From: Parabacteroides timonensis
GTDB lineage: Bacteria > Bacteroidota > Bacteroidia > Bacteroidales > Tannerellaceae
NCBI RefSeq assembly: GCF_900128505.1
Contig: NZ_LT669941.1
Coordinates: 4,014,728 to 4,078,727 of the forward strand
Direction of reading: 5' to 3'
DNA length: 64,000 bases
Shown here piece by piece: positions 1 to 7,983 of the stretch. Within the stretch, counting starts at the first letter, position 1, and each line of letters starts with the position of its first letter. The position numbers were made by a program, and so were the translations under genes. The notes below the pieces were generated by a model that was given only the letters and a program-made list of their open reading frames with translations, was not told the origin of the DNA and searched no databases.

Positions 1-577
1 AAAAGATTGTCAGGCCGATATATCCCAACAGGATAATAAAGGTAAGTGCCTGATTCTTCAATACCAGCATCAGGAAAATGGATAGCCCTATGATAAAGAC
101 CAACGTCGGAATACTTATCAACAAGAAATAAAGAATATACGCCATCCAGTCTACCGCCATTCCTGAAGTCATAAAGTTAAACAGCAAAGCTATTCCCATG
201 ATGATCAGGTTAAGAATCAGAAAAACACGCAGGTTTCCCCATATCTTACCGATCACGTATTCGGCATTGCTTAACGGACGGACATAGAACACCTCCGAAG
301 TATCGAGTTTCTTATCCCTCTTCAGGAATTCCGAAGAAAGAAATATACAGATCACCGCTTGGCCGGTATTTAATAAGAGCAGGTTCAGGTAAGGGAGATT
401 GGCCGGTATTGCCTTCACCAGCCAAAAACCACCGGAGTCTTCCATGATCAGCATGGCAAAATCAAAAAATCCGAGTATCAGAATGGCCAGTATGGTAAAC
501 ACTTTAAAGAACCAGCTCCGGATCAGAATTTTACTTTCGTATTTTGCTACCGATTGTATATTGTTGATAAACGACAT
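1..577 (-). CDS. ABC transporter permease (partial, C-terminus outside window)
   Basis: Translating the minus strand from the ATG at 577 gives an open frame that runs off the window edge (192 codons seen). It has an N-terminal cytoplasmic stretch, a first membrane helix near residues 23-40 and further hydrophobic helices after about residue 120. This looks like the membrane half of an ABC-2 type exporter. It lies 21 bp downstream of the ATPase gene on the same strand, so the two are very probably one operon. In Bacteroidetes such permeases are sometimes fused to an M1 aminopeptidase-like domain; whether this one is cannot be seen here. The substrate is unknown. Confidence 0.8.
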   Translation of the reverse strand, partial: MSFINNIQSVAKYESKILIRSWFFKVFTILAILILGFFDFAMLIMEDSGGFWLVKAIPANLPYLNLLLLNTGQAVICIFLSSEFLKRDKKLDTSEVFYVRPLSNAEYVIGKIWGNLRVFLILNLIIMGIALLFNFMTSGMAVDWMAYILYFLLISIPTLVFIIGLSIFLMLVLKNQALTFIILLGYIGLTIF

Positions 578-598
578 AGAGGGTCAATTAAAAGGTTA

Positions 599-1492
599 TT
601 AATCGTTAGTCCAGAGGTTCAATTTATTCTCCATATAATACACATAAGCATGTTCCAGATTGGGAGGATACGATTCAGCTTCATATCCTATGATCTCATC
701 AGCCACAACCTGCACTTCCCAACCGGAGCCGGAAGGAATAGTCGAAATTACGGGGTATTTCTTATCTACCTCGTGCAGTCGGTCGCTCGTTACTTTTATA
801 CGCCAGACTTTTCCTTCTGCCTGTTTCAGCATATCCTGCGGCGAACCGTAAAAAGAAACCTGTCCTTTGTTCATTAGCGCCATACAATTACAAGTACTGG
901 ATATGTCTCCCACGATATGGGTAGAAAGGATGATCGTTACGTCATTCTCACTTACTTCCGATAGCAGGTTACGGAAACGGATACGTTCCTCTGGATCGAG
1001 TCCGGTGGTCGGCTCATCCACAATGATCACTTTCGGATGATGGATCAATGCCTGGGCAATCCCCAAACGCCGCTTCATACCACCCGATAGTTTATTTGCA
1101 TATCGTTCGCGTACATCGAACAAACCTACATTTTCGAGCATAGCATCTACAGCCTGCTTTCTTTGTTTACTGTTAGTCATACCCGACAGACGGGCGGCAT
1201 AATCCAGAAACTCATGTGTTTTGTACTTTGCGAAGAAACGGAAGTCCTGTGGAAGATAACCTAATATGCCTCTGATCTCTTTGCGCTGCCTGAGCAGATC
1301 ATAGCCACAGATATCCACTTGACCGGAAGTCGGCTCCATCAAAGCAACCAGGATACGCATCAATGTAGACTTTCCGGCACCATTCGGCCCCAACAGTCCG
1401 AACATTCCTGTCGGTATCTCCAGATTCACATCTTTCAATGCATGGTTTCCGTTCGGATATACCTTATTAAGGTTCTTTATCGATATACTCAT
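599..1492 (-). CDS. ABC transporter ATP-binding protein
   Basis: This 297-residue cytoplasmic ATPase powers the membrane partner encoded directly downstream. The nucleotide-binding domain is complete: Walker A GPNGAGKST at residues 35-43, Q-loop YLPQDF near 79-84, signature LSGGMK at 135-140, Walker B VIIVDE at 155-160, and an H-loop histidine in STHIVGD near 190. About 70 residues after the ATPase core form the usual CcmA/DrrA-type C-terminal extension. The ATG at 1492 puts a beta strand (SISIKNLNKVY) immediately after the start, as is normal for the fold. The export substrate cannot be told from sequence. Confidence 0.93.
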   Translation of the reverse strand: MSISIKNLNKVYPNGNHALKDVNLEIPTGMFGLLGPNGAGKSTLMRILVALMEPTSGQVDICGYDLLRQRKEIRGILGYLPQDFRFFAKYKTHEFLDYAARLSGMTNSKQRKQAVDAMLENVGLFDVRERYANKLSGGMKRRLGIAQALIHHPKVIIVDEPTTGLDPEERIRFRNLLSEVSENDVTIILSTHIVGDISSTCNCMALMNKGQVSFYGSPQDMLKQAEGKVWRIKVTSDRLHEVDKKYPVISTIPSGSGWEVQVVADEIIGYEAESYPPNLEHAYVYYMENKLNLWTND

Positions 1493-1571
1493 TCAGTCCA
1501 AGGTTCACGAAAAGTTAGAATTAAGTCGTAATACGTTGGTAAAGATATATTTTATTCACATCACTACAAAT

Positions 1572-1610
1572 AAAAAACGTTCCCAACCAAAATATATTAG
1601 TTGGGAACGT
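1572..1610 (-). terminator. Rho-independent terminator of rubrerythrin gene
   Basis: A perfect 11-bp stem (ACGTTCCCAAC at 1577-1587 with GTTGGGAACGT at 1600-1610) and a 12-nt AT loop. Read on the minus strand it is followed by a T run (1572-1576), just after the rubrerythrin stop codon. Confidence 0.9.
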
Positions 1611-1639
1611 CCTAAATTAAATCCTGATAAGGAAATTTT

Positions 1640-2218
1640 TTAATAATTTTGCTTCATCGGCTCGAAGAATGCCTGCGGGTGTTCGCATGCCGGACACTTC
1701 ATCGGAGCTTTCTTTGCTTCGATCACGAAACCACAGTTGCGACACTGCCAGAAGATAGCTTCGTCTTTTTCAAATACTTTACCTTCAGTCAGGTTTGCCA
1801 ACAACTTACGATAACGTCTTTCGTGTTCAGCTTCAACCTTTGCAATCATTCTGAAAGCAACAGCGATTTGTTTGAAACCTTCTTCTTCTGCGATATCGGC
1901 AAATGCAGGATATAGTTCAGCCCACTCTTCGTTTTCGCCGGCAGCAGCTTCTGCCAGGTTTTCCATTGTTGTGCCGATTACACCGGCAGGATAAGAAGCT
2001 GTGATCTCAACCATGCCACCTTCCAGGAATTTAAAGAAACGCTTTGCATGTTCTTTTTCCTGTTCAGCTGTTTCCATGAATACACCTGCAATCTGTTCGT
2101 AGCCTTCTTTTTTAGCTACGCTTGCAAAAAATGTGTAACGACTTCTTGCCTGAGATTCTCCGGCAAATGATTTCAACAGATTCTGTTCTGTACGTGTACC
2201 TTTAATACTTTTTTCCAT
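1640..2218 (-). CDS. rbr: Rubrerythrin (peroxide reductase)
   Basis: Rubrerythrin reduces hydrogen peroxide in the cytoplasm of anaerobes using a diiron centre and a rubredoxin-type iron. The 192-residue product from the ATG at 2218 has the normal family length. The four-helix domain carries diiron ligands in E21 (GESQA), E54-H57 (EKEH) and E129-H132 (EAEH). The C-terminal rubredoxin-like domain has CxxC pairs at C159/C162 and C175/C178. The frame stays open upstream to a TTG at 2266, but those extra 16 residues are unlike the family, and a promoter box at 2275-2282 suits the shorter start. The gene is monocistronic, with its own terminator, and divergent from the SulP gene. Confidence 0.96.
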   Translation of the reverse strand: MEKSIKGTRTEQNLLKSFAGESQARSRYTFFASVAKKEGYEQIAGVFMETAEQEKEHAKRFFKFLEGGMVEITASYPAGVIGTTMENLAEAAAGENEEWAELYPAFADIAEEEGFKQIAVAFRMIAKVEAEHERRYRKLLANLTEGKVFEKDEAIFWQCRNCGFVIEAKKAPMKCPACEHPQAFFEPMKQNY

Positions 2219-2274
2219 AATGCTAATATGTAATATAAAATGAGTTTGTCTAATCGCCCTATTCAAATAACTCT

Positions 2275-2282
2275 CAAAGTTA
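2275..2282 (-). promoter_or_regulatory. -7 box of rubrerythrin promoter
   Basis: TAACTTTG on the minus strand matches the Bacteroidetes TAnnTTTG box and lies 57 bp upstream of the ATG at 2218. I see no clear -33 element. Confidence 0.55.
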
Positions 2283-2325
2283 TGAAATTGTTTAATAATT
2301 TAATTCATTCATTTACTTAAAATAT

Positions 2326-2375
2326 ATCTATCGGATTATAAACTATATCTATCATCCGATAGTATTTACCGATAG
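2326..2375. promoter_or_regulatory. Repeated CTATCGG/CCGATAG motifs between divergent rbr and sulP
   Basis: CTATCGGAT (2328-2336) and ATCCGATAG (2354-2362) form a perfect 9-bp inverted repeat, and ACCGATAG recurs at 2368-2375. They sit in the 305-bp divergent region upstream of rubrerythrin and the SulP gene, so they are a plausible operator. The CTAT/ATAG tetramers recall OxyR sites but the spacing does not fit that pattern exactly. Confidence 0.35.
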
Positions 2376-2486
2376 CTTTTAGAATAATGTAACCGATTTT
2401 GCATAAAACCCAACTCAAATTTAGCTTTTTTGAAATGTCGACATTGCAAAATACCCTATTATATACACTTTCGATAAATATTATTG

Positions 2487-2494
2487 TATCTTTG
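2487..2494 (+). promoter_or_regulatory. -7 box of SulP promoter
   Basis: TATCTTTG matches TAnnTTTG and lies 30 bp upstream of the SulP ATG at 2524. Confidence 0.6.
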
Positions 2495-2523
2495 CATCAA
2501 AATTTAACATAGTAGGCAGAAAG

Positions 2524-4224
2524 ATGAAAAGCAAAATTGATTTTCAGCCCAAACTTATATCGGCGCTGAAAAATTACTCCAAAGAAAAATTCATGAGCGA
2601 TCTGATGGCAGGGATCATTGTGGGTATTGTTGCCCTTCCACTGGCCATTGCTTTCGGTATTGCTTCAGGGGTTAGTCCGGAAAAAGGATTGATCACAGCT
2701 ATTATCGGTGGATTTATCGTATCTTTTCTGGGAGGAAGTTCCGTACAGATCGGTGGTCCAACCGGAGCTTTCATCGTTATCGTATACGGAATTATACAAA
2801 ATTTCGGTATCGAAGGATTGGCTATAGCTACGGTGATTGCCGGAATTATATTGGTAATAATGGGAGCTTTAAAACTGGGGACAGTTATCAAATTTATACC
2901 TTATCCGATTGTTGTCGGCTTTACCAGCGGTATTGCGTTGACCATTTTCACAACACAGATGAAGGATCTGTTCGGGCTGACAATGGAAAAGGTTCCGGCC
3001 GATTTCATATCGAAATGGATTGCTTACTTCGAACATTTCCATACGATCAATCCCTGGTCGTTCGTGATTGGAATTATCAGCATTGTTATAATTGCCGTCT
3101 CACCCAGGTTTTCCAAGAAAATCCCGGGTTCATTGATTGCCATTATTGTGATGACAGTCATTGTCTATATCATGAGAAATCAGCTAGGTATAACAGGCAT
3201 AGAAACGATCGGCGACCGTTTTACCATTAATGCTTCCCTCCCGCAACCGGAAGCCATTTCTTTCAATATGGAAACAATCAACCTATTGCTTCCCTCAGCA
3301 TTTACCATTGCCATGCTGGGTGCGATAGAGTCGCTTCTTTCTGCCACAGTGGCCGATGGTGTGACCGGGGATAAACATAATTCAAATACTGAACTAATTG
3401 CACAAGGAGCTGCCAATATTATCGTTCCTATTTTCGGAGGTATCCCAGTAACCGGAGCTATCGCCCGTACAATGACCAATATCAATAACGGTGGTCGTAC
3501 GCCGGTAGCCGGTATAATCCATGCTATTGTACTGTTGTTGATCTTACTGTTTCTGGGACCATTGACCAAACATATCCCAATGGCTTGCCTGGCAGGTGTA
3601 TTGATTATCGTATCTTATAACATGAGCGAATGGCGCACGTTCCGTTCATTGATGAAGAACCCGAAAAGCGATGTTTCCGTACTACTGGTTACTTTTTTCC
3701 TAACCGTTATCTTCGACTTGACCATTGCCATCGAGATCGGTTTATTGATCGCCATGTTCCTGTTTATGCATCGTGTAGCAGAAACAACTCGCGTTTCAGT
3801 AACCAAAGACGAAATCAACCTGTCCGATGACGGGGAGATACGCCATGATGAAGAAGTATTGTTTTTGCCGAAGGGAGTTGAAGTTTATGAAATCGACGGT
3901 CCGTTCTTCTTCGGTATAGCGAACAAATTTGATGATGTGATGAAAATCATCGGCGATAAACCTAAAGTACGTATCATTCGTATGCGTAAAGTCCCGTTCA
4001 TGGATTCGACTGGTCTGCATAACCTGGAAAGTTTGTTCCGTTTATCGAAAGCCGAAAATATACACATGATCCTTTCAGGAGTAAACGATGATGTACGTCG
4101 CGTATTGATCAAATCCGGCTTCGATCAAAAGATCGGTGCATATAATATATGTTCAAACATAAACGAGGCGGTGAAGAAGGCAGAAGAGGTTGTGGCATCA
4201 AAACCTGCTGAAGAGAAAGAATAA
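2524..4224 (+). CDS. SulP family anion transporter with STAS domain
   Basis: This inner-membrane protein of 566 residues belongs to the SulP/SLC26 family, which moves sulfate, bicarbonate or dicarboxylates. The N-terminal 430 residues are strongly hydrophobic with about 12-14 membrane segments. They include the family stretch beginning GIIVGIVALPLAIAFGIASG near residue 31 and the QIGGPTGAF motif near 76. A cytoplasmic STAS domain follows (about 440-550) with VPFMDSTGLHNLESLF, the usual STAS helix that carries a possible serine/threonine phosphorylation site. The real substrate cannot be read from sequence. The UPF0158 gene follows 38 bp later on the same strand. Confidence 0.93.
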   Translation: MKSKIDFQPKLISALKNYSKEKFMSDLMAGIIVGIVALPLAIAFGIASGVSPEKGLITAIIGGFIVSFLGGSSVQIGGPTGAFIVIVYGIIQNFGIEGLAIATVIAGIILVIMGALKLGTVIKFIPYPIVVGFTSGIALTIFTTQMKDLFGLTMEKVPADFISKWIAYFEHFHTINPWSFVIGIISIVIIAVSPRFSKKIPGSLIAIIVMTVIVYIMRNQLGITGIETIGDRFTINASLPQPEAISFNMETINLLLPSAFTIAMLGAIESLLSATVADGVTGDKHNSNTELIAQGAANIIVPIFGGIPVTGAIARTMTNINNGGRTPVAGIIHAIVLLLILLFLGPLTKHIPMACLAGVLIIVSYNMSEWRTFRSLMKNPKSDVSVLLVTFFLTVIFDLTIAIEIGLLIAMFLFMHRVAETTRVSVTKDEINLSDDGEIRHDEEVLFLPKGVEVYEIDGPFFFGIANKFDDVMKIIGDKPKVRIIRMRKVPFMDSTGLHNLESLFRLSKAENIHMILSGVNDDVRRVLIKSGFDQKIGAYNICSNINEAVKKAEEVVASKPAEEKE

Positions 4225-4262
4225 ACACTATCTTTACCCCCCATAACATAAATCATAATACA

Positions 4263-4742
4263 ATGGGCTATACGATTAAATCAAGAGAAGAACTTATAAA
4301 TGAAATAGCAGAATCCCTGGAAGGCTATTCAGAAGGTATGAAATGGAGCATCGATCTGACCGCACAGGAGGTGGTCCCCATCTGTGACCGCAGTGTAGTA
4401 GGTGAAGATTGTATGCCTAAAGACGGACATCTGATGATGGACATTGACCAGATTTCTTCGCGGGAAAGTTTTCAGATCATGGAAGACTTCATCACAGAAT
4501 GTACCAGTACCGAAGAAGCACGTTTCCTTCATTTTGCCCTGAAACAACGACATCCGTTTTCTACCTTTAAAAATGCACTCTACGAACTGAATATTGAGGG
4601 CAATTGGTTCGGATATAGTATGAAGGCACTTAAAGAAAAAGCAAGAAAATGGATGATAGATAACCACGTCGACTTCAAAGACGGAAAGATCATATATAAA
4701 AGCGACAAGGTTTATACCTACCGGAAAGAAGGCAAAGAATAA
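4263..4742 (+). CDS. UPF0158 family protein
   Basis: A soluble acidic protein of 159 residues with no signal peptide or membrane segment, matching in layout the uncharacterised UPF0158 family. Recognisable parts are an N-terminal helix, a DLTAQEVVPI strand near residue 31, and an aromatic C-terminal half (FLHFALKQRHPFSTFKNAL near 90-108). No catalytic motif is evident and the function is unknown. It follows the SulP gene by 38 bp, so it may be co-transcribed, and ends at a strong bidirectional terminator. Confidence 0.8.
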   Translation: MGYTIKSREELINEIAESLEGYSEGMKWSIDLTAQEVVPICDRSVVGEDCMPKDGHLMMDIDQISSRESFQIMEDFITECTSTEEARFLHFALKQRHPFSTFKNALYELNIEGNWFGYSMKALKEKARKWMIDNHVDFKDGKIIYKSDKVYTYRKEGKE

Positions 4743-4813
4743 ATCTTCTTAATCTTCAATCGAGGAAGACTTATGAAAACTAAACAATAAATTCAAATCG
4801 ATTGCTAATAAAA

Positions 4814-4856
4814 AAGGCTGTGCCTGATTCCCCCATGAAAGGGATAGCACAGCCTT
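4814..4856. terminator. Bidirectional terminator
   Basis: A 10-bp perfect stem AAGGCTGTGC (4814-4823) with GCACAGCCTT (4847-4856), an A run on the left and a TTATTT run on the right. It can end both the SulP-UPF0158 transcript and the convergent GLUG-protein transcript. Confidence 0.85.
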
Positions 4857-4876
4857 ATTTATGCCATGACAGCTGT

Positions 4877-6601
4877 TTATTCGCTTATCAGAACTTTATA
4901 GCTCTGGTCATTCAAACGGACAATGTAAAGACCTTGCGGCAGTTGTATTTGGGCTTCGCTGGAAACCAGGGTTGATTTCACCAGCTGGCCTTGCATATTA
5001 AATACGTTCACCTGGGCAGTTGCTTCCGGCTGAATATACAGAATACCGTCTGCTACATATACTTTCTGAACAGAAGCGTTGATCTCTTCATTGGCTGTTT
5101 CCGTATTCTTGACAATGCCATCGATTTTAACAACCATATCAGCTGTTACCGGTTCTGTCACATAATTCATGTTGGCATCCGGTTCCAGTGTTTTATCACC
5201 AACAGTTACAACCGGTTTGGATTGATTATATTCTTCTTCCAATACCAAAGAGAAACGGAAACGTTCGCCTTCTTCAATCTGGGCAACACCTTCGCCCGGA
5301 GTGGTTGTTGCACCTGTCAAAGTAGGTAAGGTTACAGTATGCAAAAGTAAGAGAGATGGATAATCGTTTTCTCTAAATAACCAAGGTTTAGCACTTGCAG
5401 GGAATTCACCATTAATTTCGTCAAAGAACTTCTCATCCTTTATTACTTCAGCACTCTCTGCATAGAAACTATTCTCATCTTTAGAGTCTCCAAATAAGAA
5501 AGCCGTATAAGCACATTCGATAGGTTTTGTAGCATTTTCACTCTTCAGTGTAGTTACAGCACTCCAAGAGTTTGACAGCACGCTTTCATAATTCGCAACG
5601 GCTACAAGACCTGCTGTATATATAGTTGTTTTACCCCCTTCCTGCTTATTGTCTGCGATAGATGTGAAAGATTCTCCTACGCTTGCTACATGCTCAATCT
5701 GACAAGATTGAGCAAAAGCAGCCATTCCTGCTGTACGAAGTATCAATTCAGCTACATTCCCGGTAGCTTTATCCTCCATGGTACCACCGGTAAAACAATC
5801 AATAATATTTGAATTATACATCTCAGCTGCAATACCTCCGATCTGAACGAAACATTTTTCTCCGCCTTTTACTGCGACTTCATTCAGATACGTTCCATAC
5901 GTGCGGCAATTCTCAACCGTACTATTAGTTAAACTAACAGCTAACCCACCAATGGCAGAACTACTTACTTCCCCTTTAGCACGCACCGTATAGGTACCTT
6001 CTGTCGTACAATTGATCATTTTTCCTTCTTCAACCTGAAAAGCTAGCCCACCTATCAGTACACTATAATCGGCACCTTCCAAATCATACTCAACTTTAGT
6101 GCCGACCATATGTATATTTTTGAGAGTTGCACCTTTGCAATATATAAAAAGAGCTCGAACTTGACTTTTAGAATCTTGTTTTTTTCCTGTCATTGTAAAG
6201 TTCTTGATCATATATCCGTCGCCATCATATGTCCCGCAAAAATAGGCTCCAGCTCCAATTACAGGCATTTTATCACCTTCTTCAAATACAATATCAGCCG
6301 TCTGCTTAAAGAATACCCCTTTCAAGTTTTCTAAAGACTCATTCTCTGCATTTGAAGTCAACTCAGCTAATTTCTGCAAATCTTCCTTTGTCGCAATCTG
6401 ATATGGATCAGCTTCTGTACCCGTACCAGCGACAAACGTGGCAGCATCCGCTTTGGTTTGAATCGGTGCGACATAATCGAACGACTCGATCGGTTTATCA
6501 ATCTTGATCGATGCTGATACACTCGCATCCACTTGTGCTTGCACACCACACGCAACAGCCATAAAGGCTACTGCCAAAGTAAAAATTTTCTTCATACTCA
6601 T
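4877..6601 (-). CDS. Secreted GLUG-repeat protein with T9SS-type C-terminal tail (module A)
   Basis: The 574-residue product starts with a signal peptide (MKKIFTLAVAFMAVACGVQA, from the second in-frame Met). Residues about 70-380 hold degenerate GLUG-type repeats of the pattern IGGLA...NCxTxGTY, which predict a right-handed beta-solenoid. Next comes a region beginning VTLPTLTGATTTPGEG (about 420-510). The final 65 residues resemble a type A T9SS sorting domain (QVNVFNMQGQLVKST, then LPQGLYIVRLNDQ). The last 160 residues are clearly homologous to those of the protein at 20842-23529. It lies 200 bp downstream of the DUF4469 gene on the same strand, with a 23-bp-period repeat array between them. 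It is probably surface-exposed; no ligand or enzyme activity can be assigned. Confidence 0.85.
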   Translation of the reverse strand: MSMKKIFTLAVAFMAVACGVQAQVDASVSASIKIDKPIESFDYVAPIQTKADAATFVAGTGTEADPYQIATKEDLQKLAELTSNAENESLENLKGVFFKQTADIVFEEGDKMPVIGAGAYFCGTYDGDGYMIKNFTMTGKKQDSKSQVRALFIYCKGATLKNIHMVGTKVEYDLEGADYSVLIGGLAFQVEEGKMINCTTEGTYTVRAKGEVSSSAIGGLAVSLTNSTVENCRTYGTYLNEVAVKGGEKCFVQIGGIAAEMYNSNIIDCFTGGTMEDKATGNVAELILRTAGMAAFAQSCQIEHVASVGESFTSIADNKQEGGKTTIYTAGLVAVANYESVLSNSWSAVTTLKSENATKPIECAYTAFLFGDSKDENSFYAESAEVIKDEKFFDEINGEFPASAKPWLFRENDYPSLLLLHTVTLPTLTGATTTPGEGVAQIEEGERFRFSLVLEEEYNQSKPVVTVGDKTLEPDANMNYVTEPVTADMVVKIDGIVKNTETANEEINASVQKVYVADGILYIQPEATAQVNVFNMQGQLVKSTLVSSEAQIQLPQGLYIVRLNDQSYKVLISE

Positions 6602-6671
6602 TTCAATTTAAGTTAGACTAATTATTTAAGTTAGATATATTTTCAGCGTTAACATTTTTTAGGCGCACCGT

Positions 6672-6796
6672 CTAACCAACGTTGGTTAGTCCGAATAAGA
6701 GCCATTGGTCAGCTTGCTTAACCAACGTTAGTTTGATGGTGTAACCAACGGCTCTCAGCTTCATTAACCAACAGTTGGTCAGAGAGGCTAACCAGG
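6672..6796. repeat. Tandem array, 23-bp period, TAACCAAC core
   Basis: Units begin at 6673, 6696, 6719, 6742, 6765 and (partial) 6789, so the period is 23 bp with one step of 24. Four units start TAACCAAC, one starts TAAGAGCC and the last TAACCAGG. The first unit lies in a perfect 18-bp palindrome, CTAACCAACGTTGGTTAG (6672-6689). The array occupies the gap between the two genes of module A. Confidence 0.8.
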
Positions 6797-6802
6797 GAGG
6801 GG

Positions 6803-7564
6803 TTATTCGATTACCGGACGATCATCCTCATCGTCTCCACCTGGTTTTTCACCTACATACAGTAAAACAGGGAATGTATAAGTTCGCGGATCTTTGACCA
6901 GTTTATTACCTGCACCGGACTGGGTGGTAATACTTAATGTATACTCTCCGTCGGTCAATGTCGGAAGCATAACGGTCAGTTGCGAAGGATTGTTATGAAT
7001 AAGCAACGGGCATTTCAGCGGATCGCCGCCGGTCGGAACCAGGAATACGCCTACATTTTCAGCATCTCCTGCTACCTTGATATTCGAGCCATTAATCACA
7101 GCAGCGCTGCCTGAAGTCAATAGTCCGTTTAATTCGCCGGTCGTAGAATCCGTAATCGAATTGATAACCGGACCGGTGATAGCCGGTCGTGTCTGTACCT
7201 GTACGTCAGACAATCTGTCACGCAGTTTTTTACTGGGGATGAAAGTGGCTGAAAGTTTATGTTTTGCGGGATCGAACGGAGCCTTTTCTCCGTCGAAAGC
7301 TCCCAGGATGTTCAACAAATACTGTCCTACGCCATCGATAACGCTTTTGTTTTCGGCGATAGCTTCTACCTTTTCCTGATCGGCCAGGTCAAGGATGTTA
7401 ACGATGGTTTCCTTGCGATACTCGGTTCGTTTGGCCACGATGCGGTCAGCGATTTGTTCATTACGTAAAGTCCCTGTAATGGCGGCTTTTGCAGTGTAGT
7501 CTCCTTTTTTCTCTGTGACGGCGTTGTCGTAGAGGTCGGCGGTTAGAATGATCTTTTCAGCCAT
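6803..7564 (-). CDS. DUF4469 protein: HU-like domain plus Ig-like domain (module A)
   Basis: The 253-residue protein fits the Bacteroidales family that joins an HU/IHF-like N-terminal domain (about 1-120) to an Ig-fold DUF4469 domain (about 130-235). It ends with an acidic tail, GGDDEDDRPVIE. It has no signal peptide, so a cytoplasmic, possibly nucleoid-binding role is inferred from the HU-like part; the true function is unknown. The last residues DRPVIE recur exactly at the end of the small protein at 20539-20796. It is the first gene of a likely two-gene unit with the GLUG protein. Its upstream region is an invertible-looking segment whose promoter points the other way here, so the gene is predicted to be silent in this orientation. 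Confidence 0.85.
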   Translation of the reverse strand: MAEKIILTADLYDNAVTEKKGDYTAKAAITGTLRNEQIADRIVAKRTEYRKETIVNILDLADQEKVEAIAENKSVIDGVGQYLLNILGAFDGEKAPFDPAKHKLSATFIPSKKLRDRLSDVQVQTRPAITGPVINSITDSTTGELNGLLTSGSAAVINGSNIKVAGDAENVGVFLVPTGGDPLKCPLLIHNNPSQLTVMLPTLTDGEYTLSITTQSGAGNKLVKDPRTYTFPVLLYVGEKPGGDDEDDRPVIE

Positions 7565-7612
7565 AATAATAAATGTTTATTGCCTGCGGTTAACCAGGCG
7601 TTTCCTTGTTTT

Positions 7613-7635
7613 GACCTTATTTGTGAAATAAGGGT
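7613..7635 (+). repeat. Left inverted repeat of switch 1
   Basis: Core CCTTATTTGTGAAATAAGG is itself an 8-bp dyad around GTG, the layout expected of a tyrosine-recombinase crossover site. Its reverse complement is at 7959-7981 with no mismatch over 23 bp. Confidence 0.95.
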
Positions 7636-7866
7636 AGTTCTTTGTATTGGATTTTTTGCGGCTGAGAGTAGCCTTTTCTCTTTTTGAGAAGGATAGTATG
7701 TATGTTAAAGCAAGTCAAACAGGCGGCTAATGATACACCTCCTACCCCCTCTCAAGAAGGAAAAGATTACCCTTAGTCTCTCTATGCCCATACACAACCC
7801 TAAACTCCCTAAATTTTTTGTAAAAATACAAATCGTCCCCTACCCACTTAATTATAAGCAGATAAG

Positions 7867-7899
7867 TTTGCTCTTGTTTAAATAAAATATATATCTTTG
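7867..7899 (+). promoter_or_regulatory. Promoter inside switch 1, pointing away from the module
   Basis: TTTG (7867-7870), 21 bp, TATCTTTG (7892-7899) matches the Bacteroidetes -33/-7 consensus. It reads rightwards, out of the segment and antisense into the 3' end of the recombinase gene. Confidence 0.8.
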
Positions 7900-7958
7900 C
7901 CCCGTTCCCACACTAGTACAGACCCTTTTTATCATGGTCTGCATCAAATAGGGCAAAC

Positions 7959-7981
7959 ACCCTTATTTCACAAATAAGGTC
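7959..7981 (-). repeat. Right inverted repeat of switch 1
   Basis: Perfect reverse complement of 7613-7635. Its outer end is 2 bp from the recombinase stop codon. Confidence 0.95.
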
Positions 7982-7983
7982 TC

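Larger units (their letters stand above)
7613..7981. other. Putative invertible promoter segment 1
   Basis: A 369-bp segment bounded by perfect 23-bp inverted repeats (7613-7635 and 7959-7981). It lies between the recombinase stop codon (2 bp from the right repeat) and the DUF4469 start (48 bp from the left repeat). It contains no gene but has a good outward promoter at 7867-7899. Inversion would place that promoter at about 7695-7727 on the minus strand, facing the DUF4469-GLUG unit, with a leader of roughly 120 nt. Confidence 0.85.

Noticed and set aside
2326..2375. Canonical OxyR site
   Set aside because: CTAT/ATAG tetramers are present but spacing does not follow the ATAG-N7-CTAT-N7 pattern.
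6672..6796. CRISPR array
   Set aside because: Units are 23 bp and contiguous, with no longer unique spacers, and no cas genes are present. The same holds for the arrays at 40491 and 52968.
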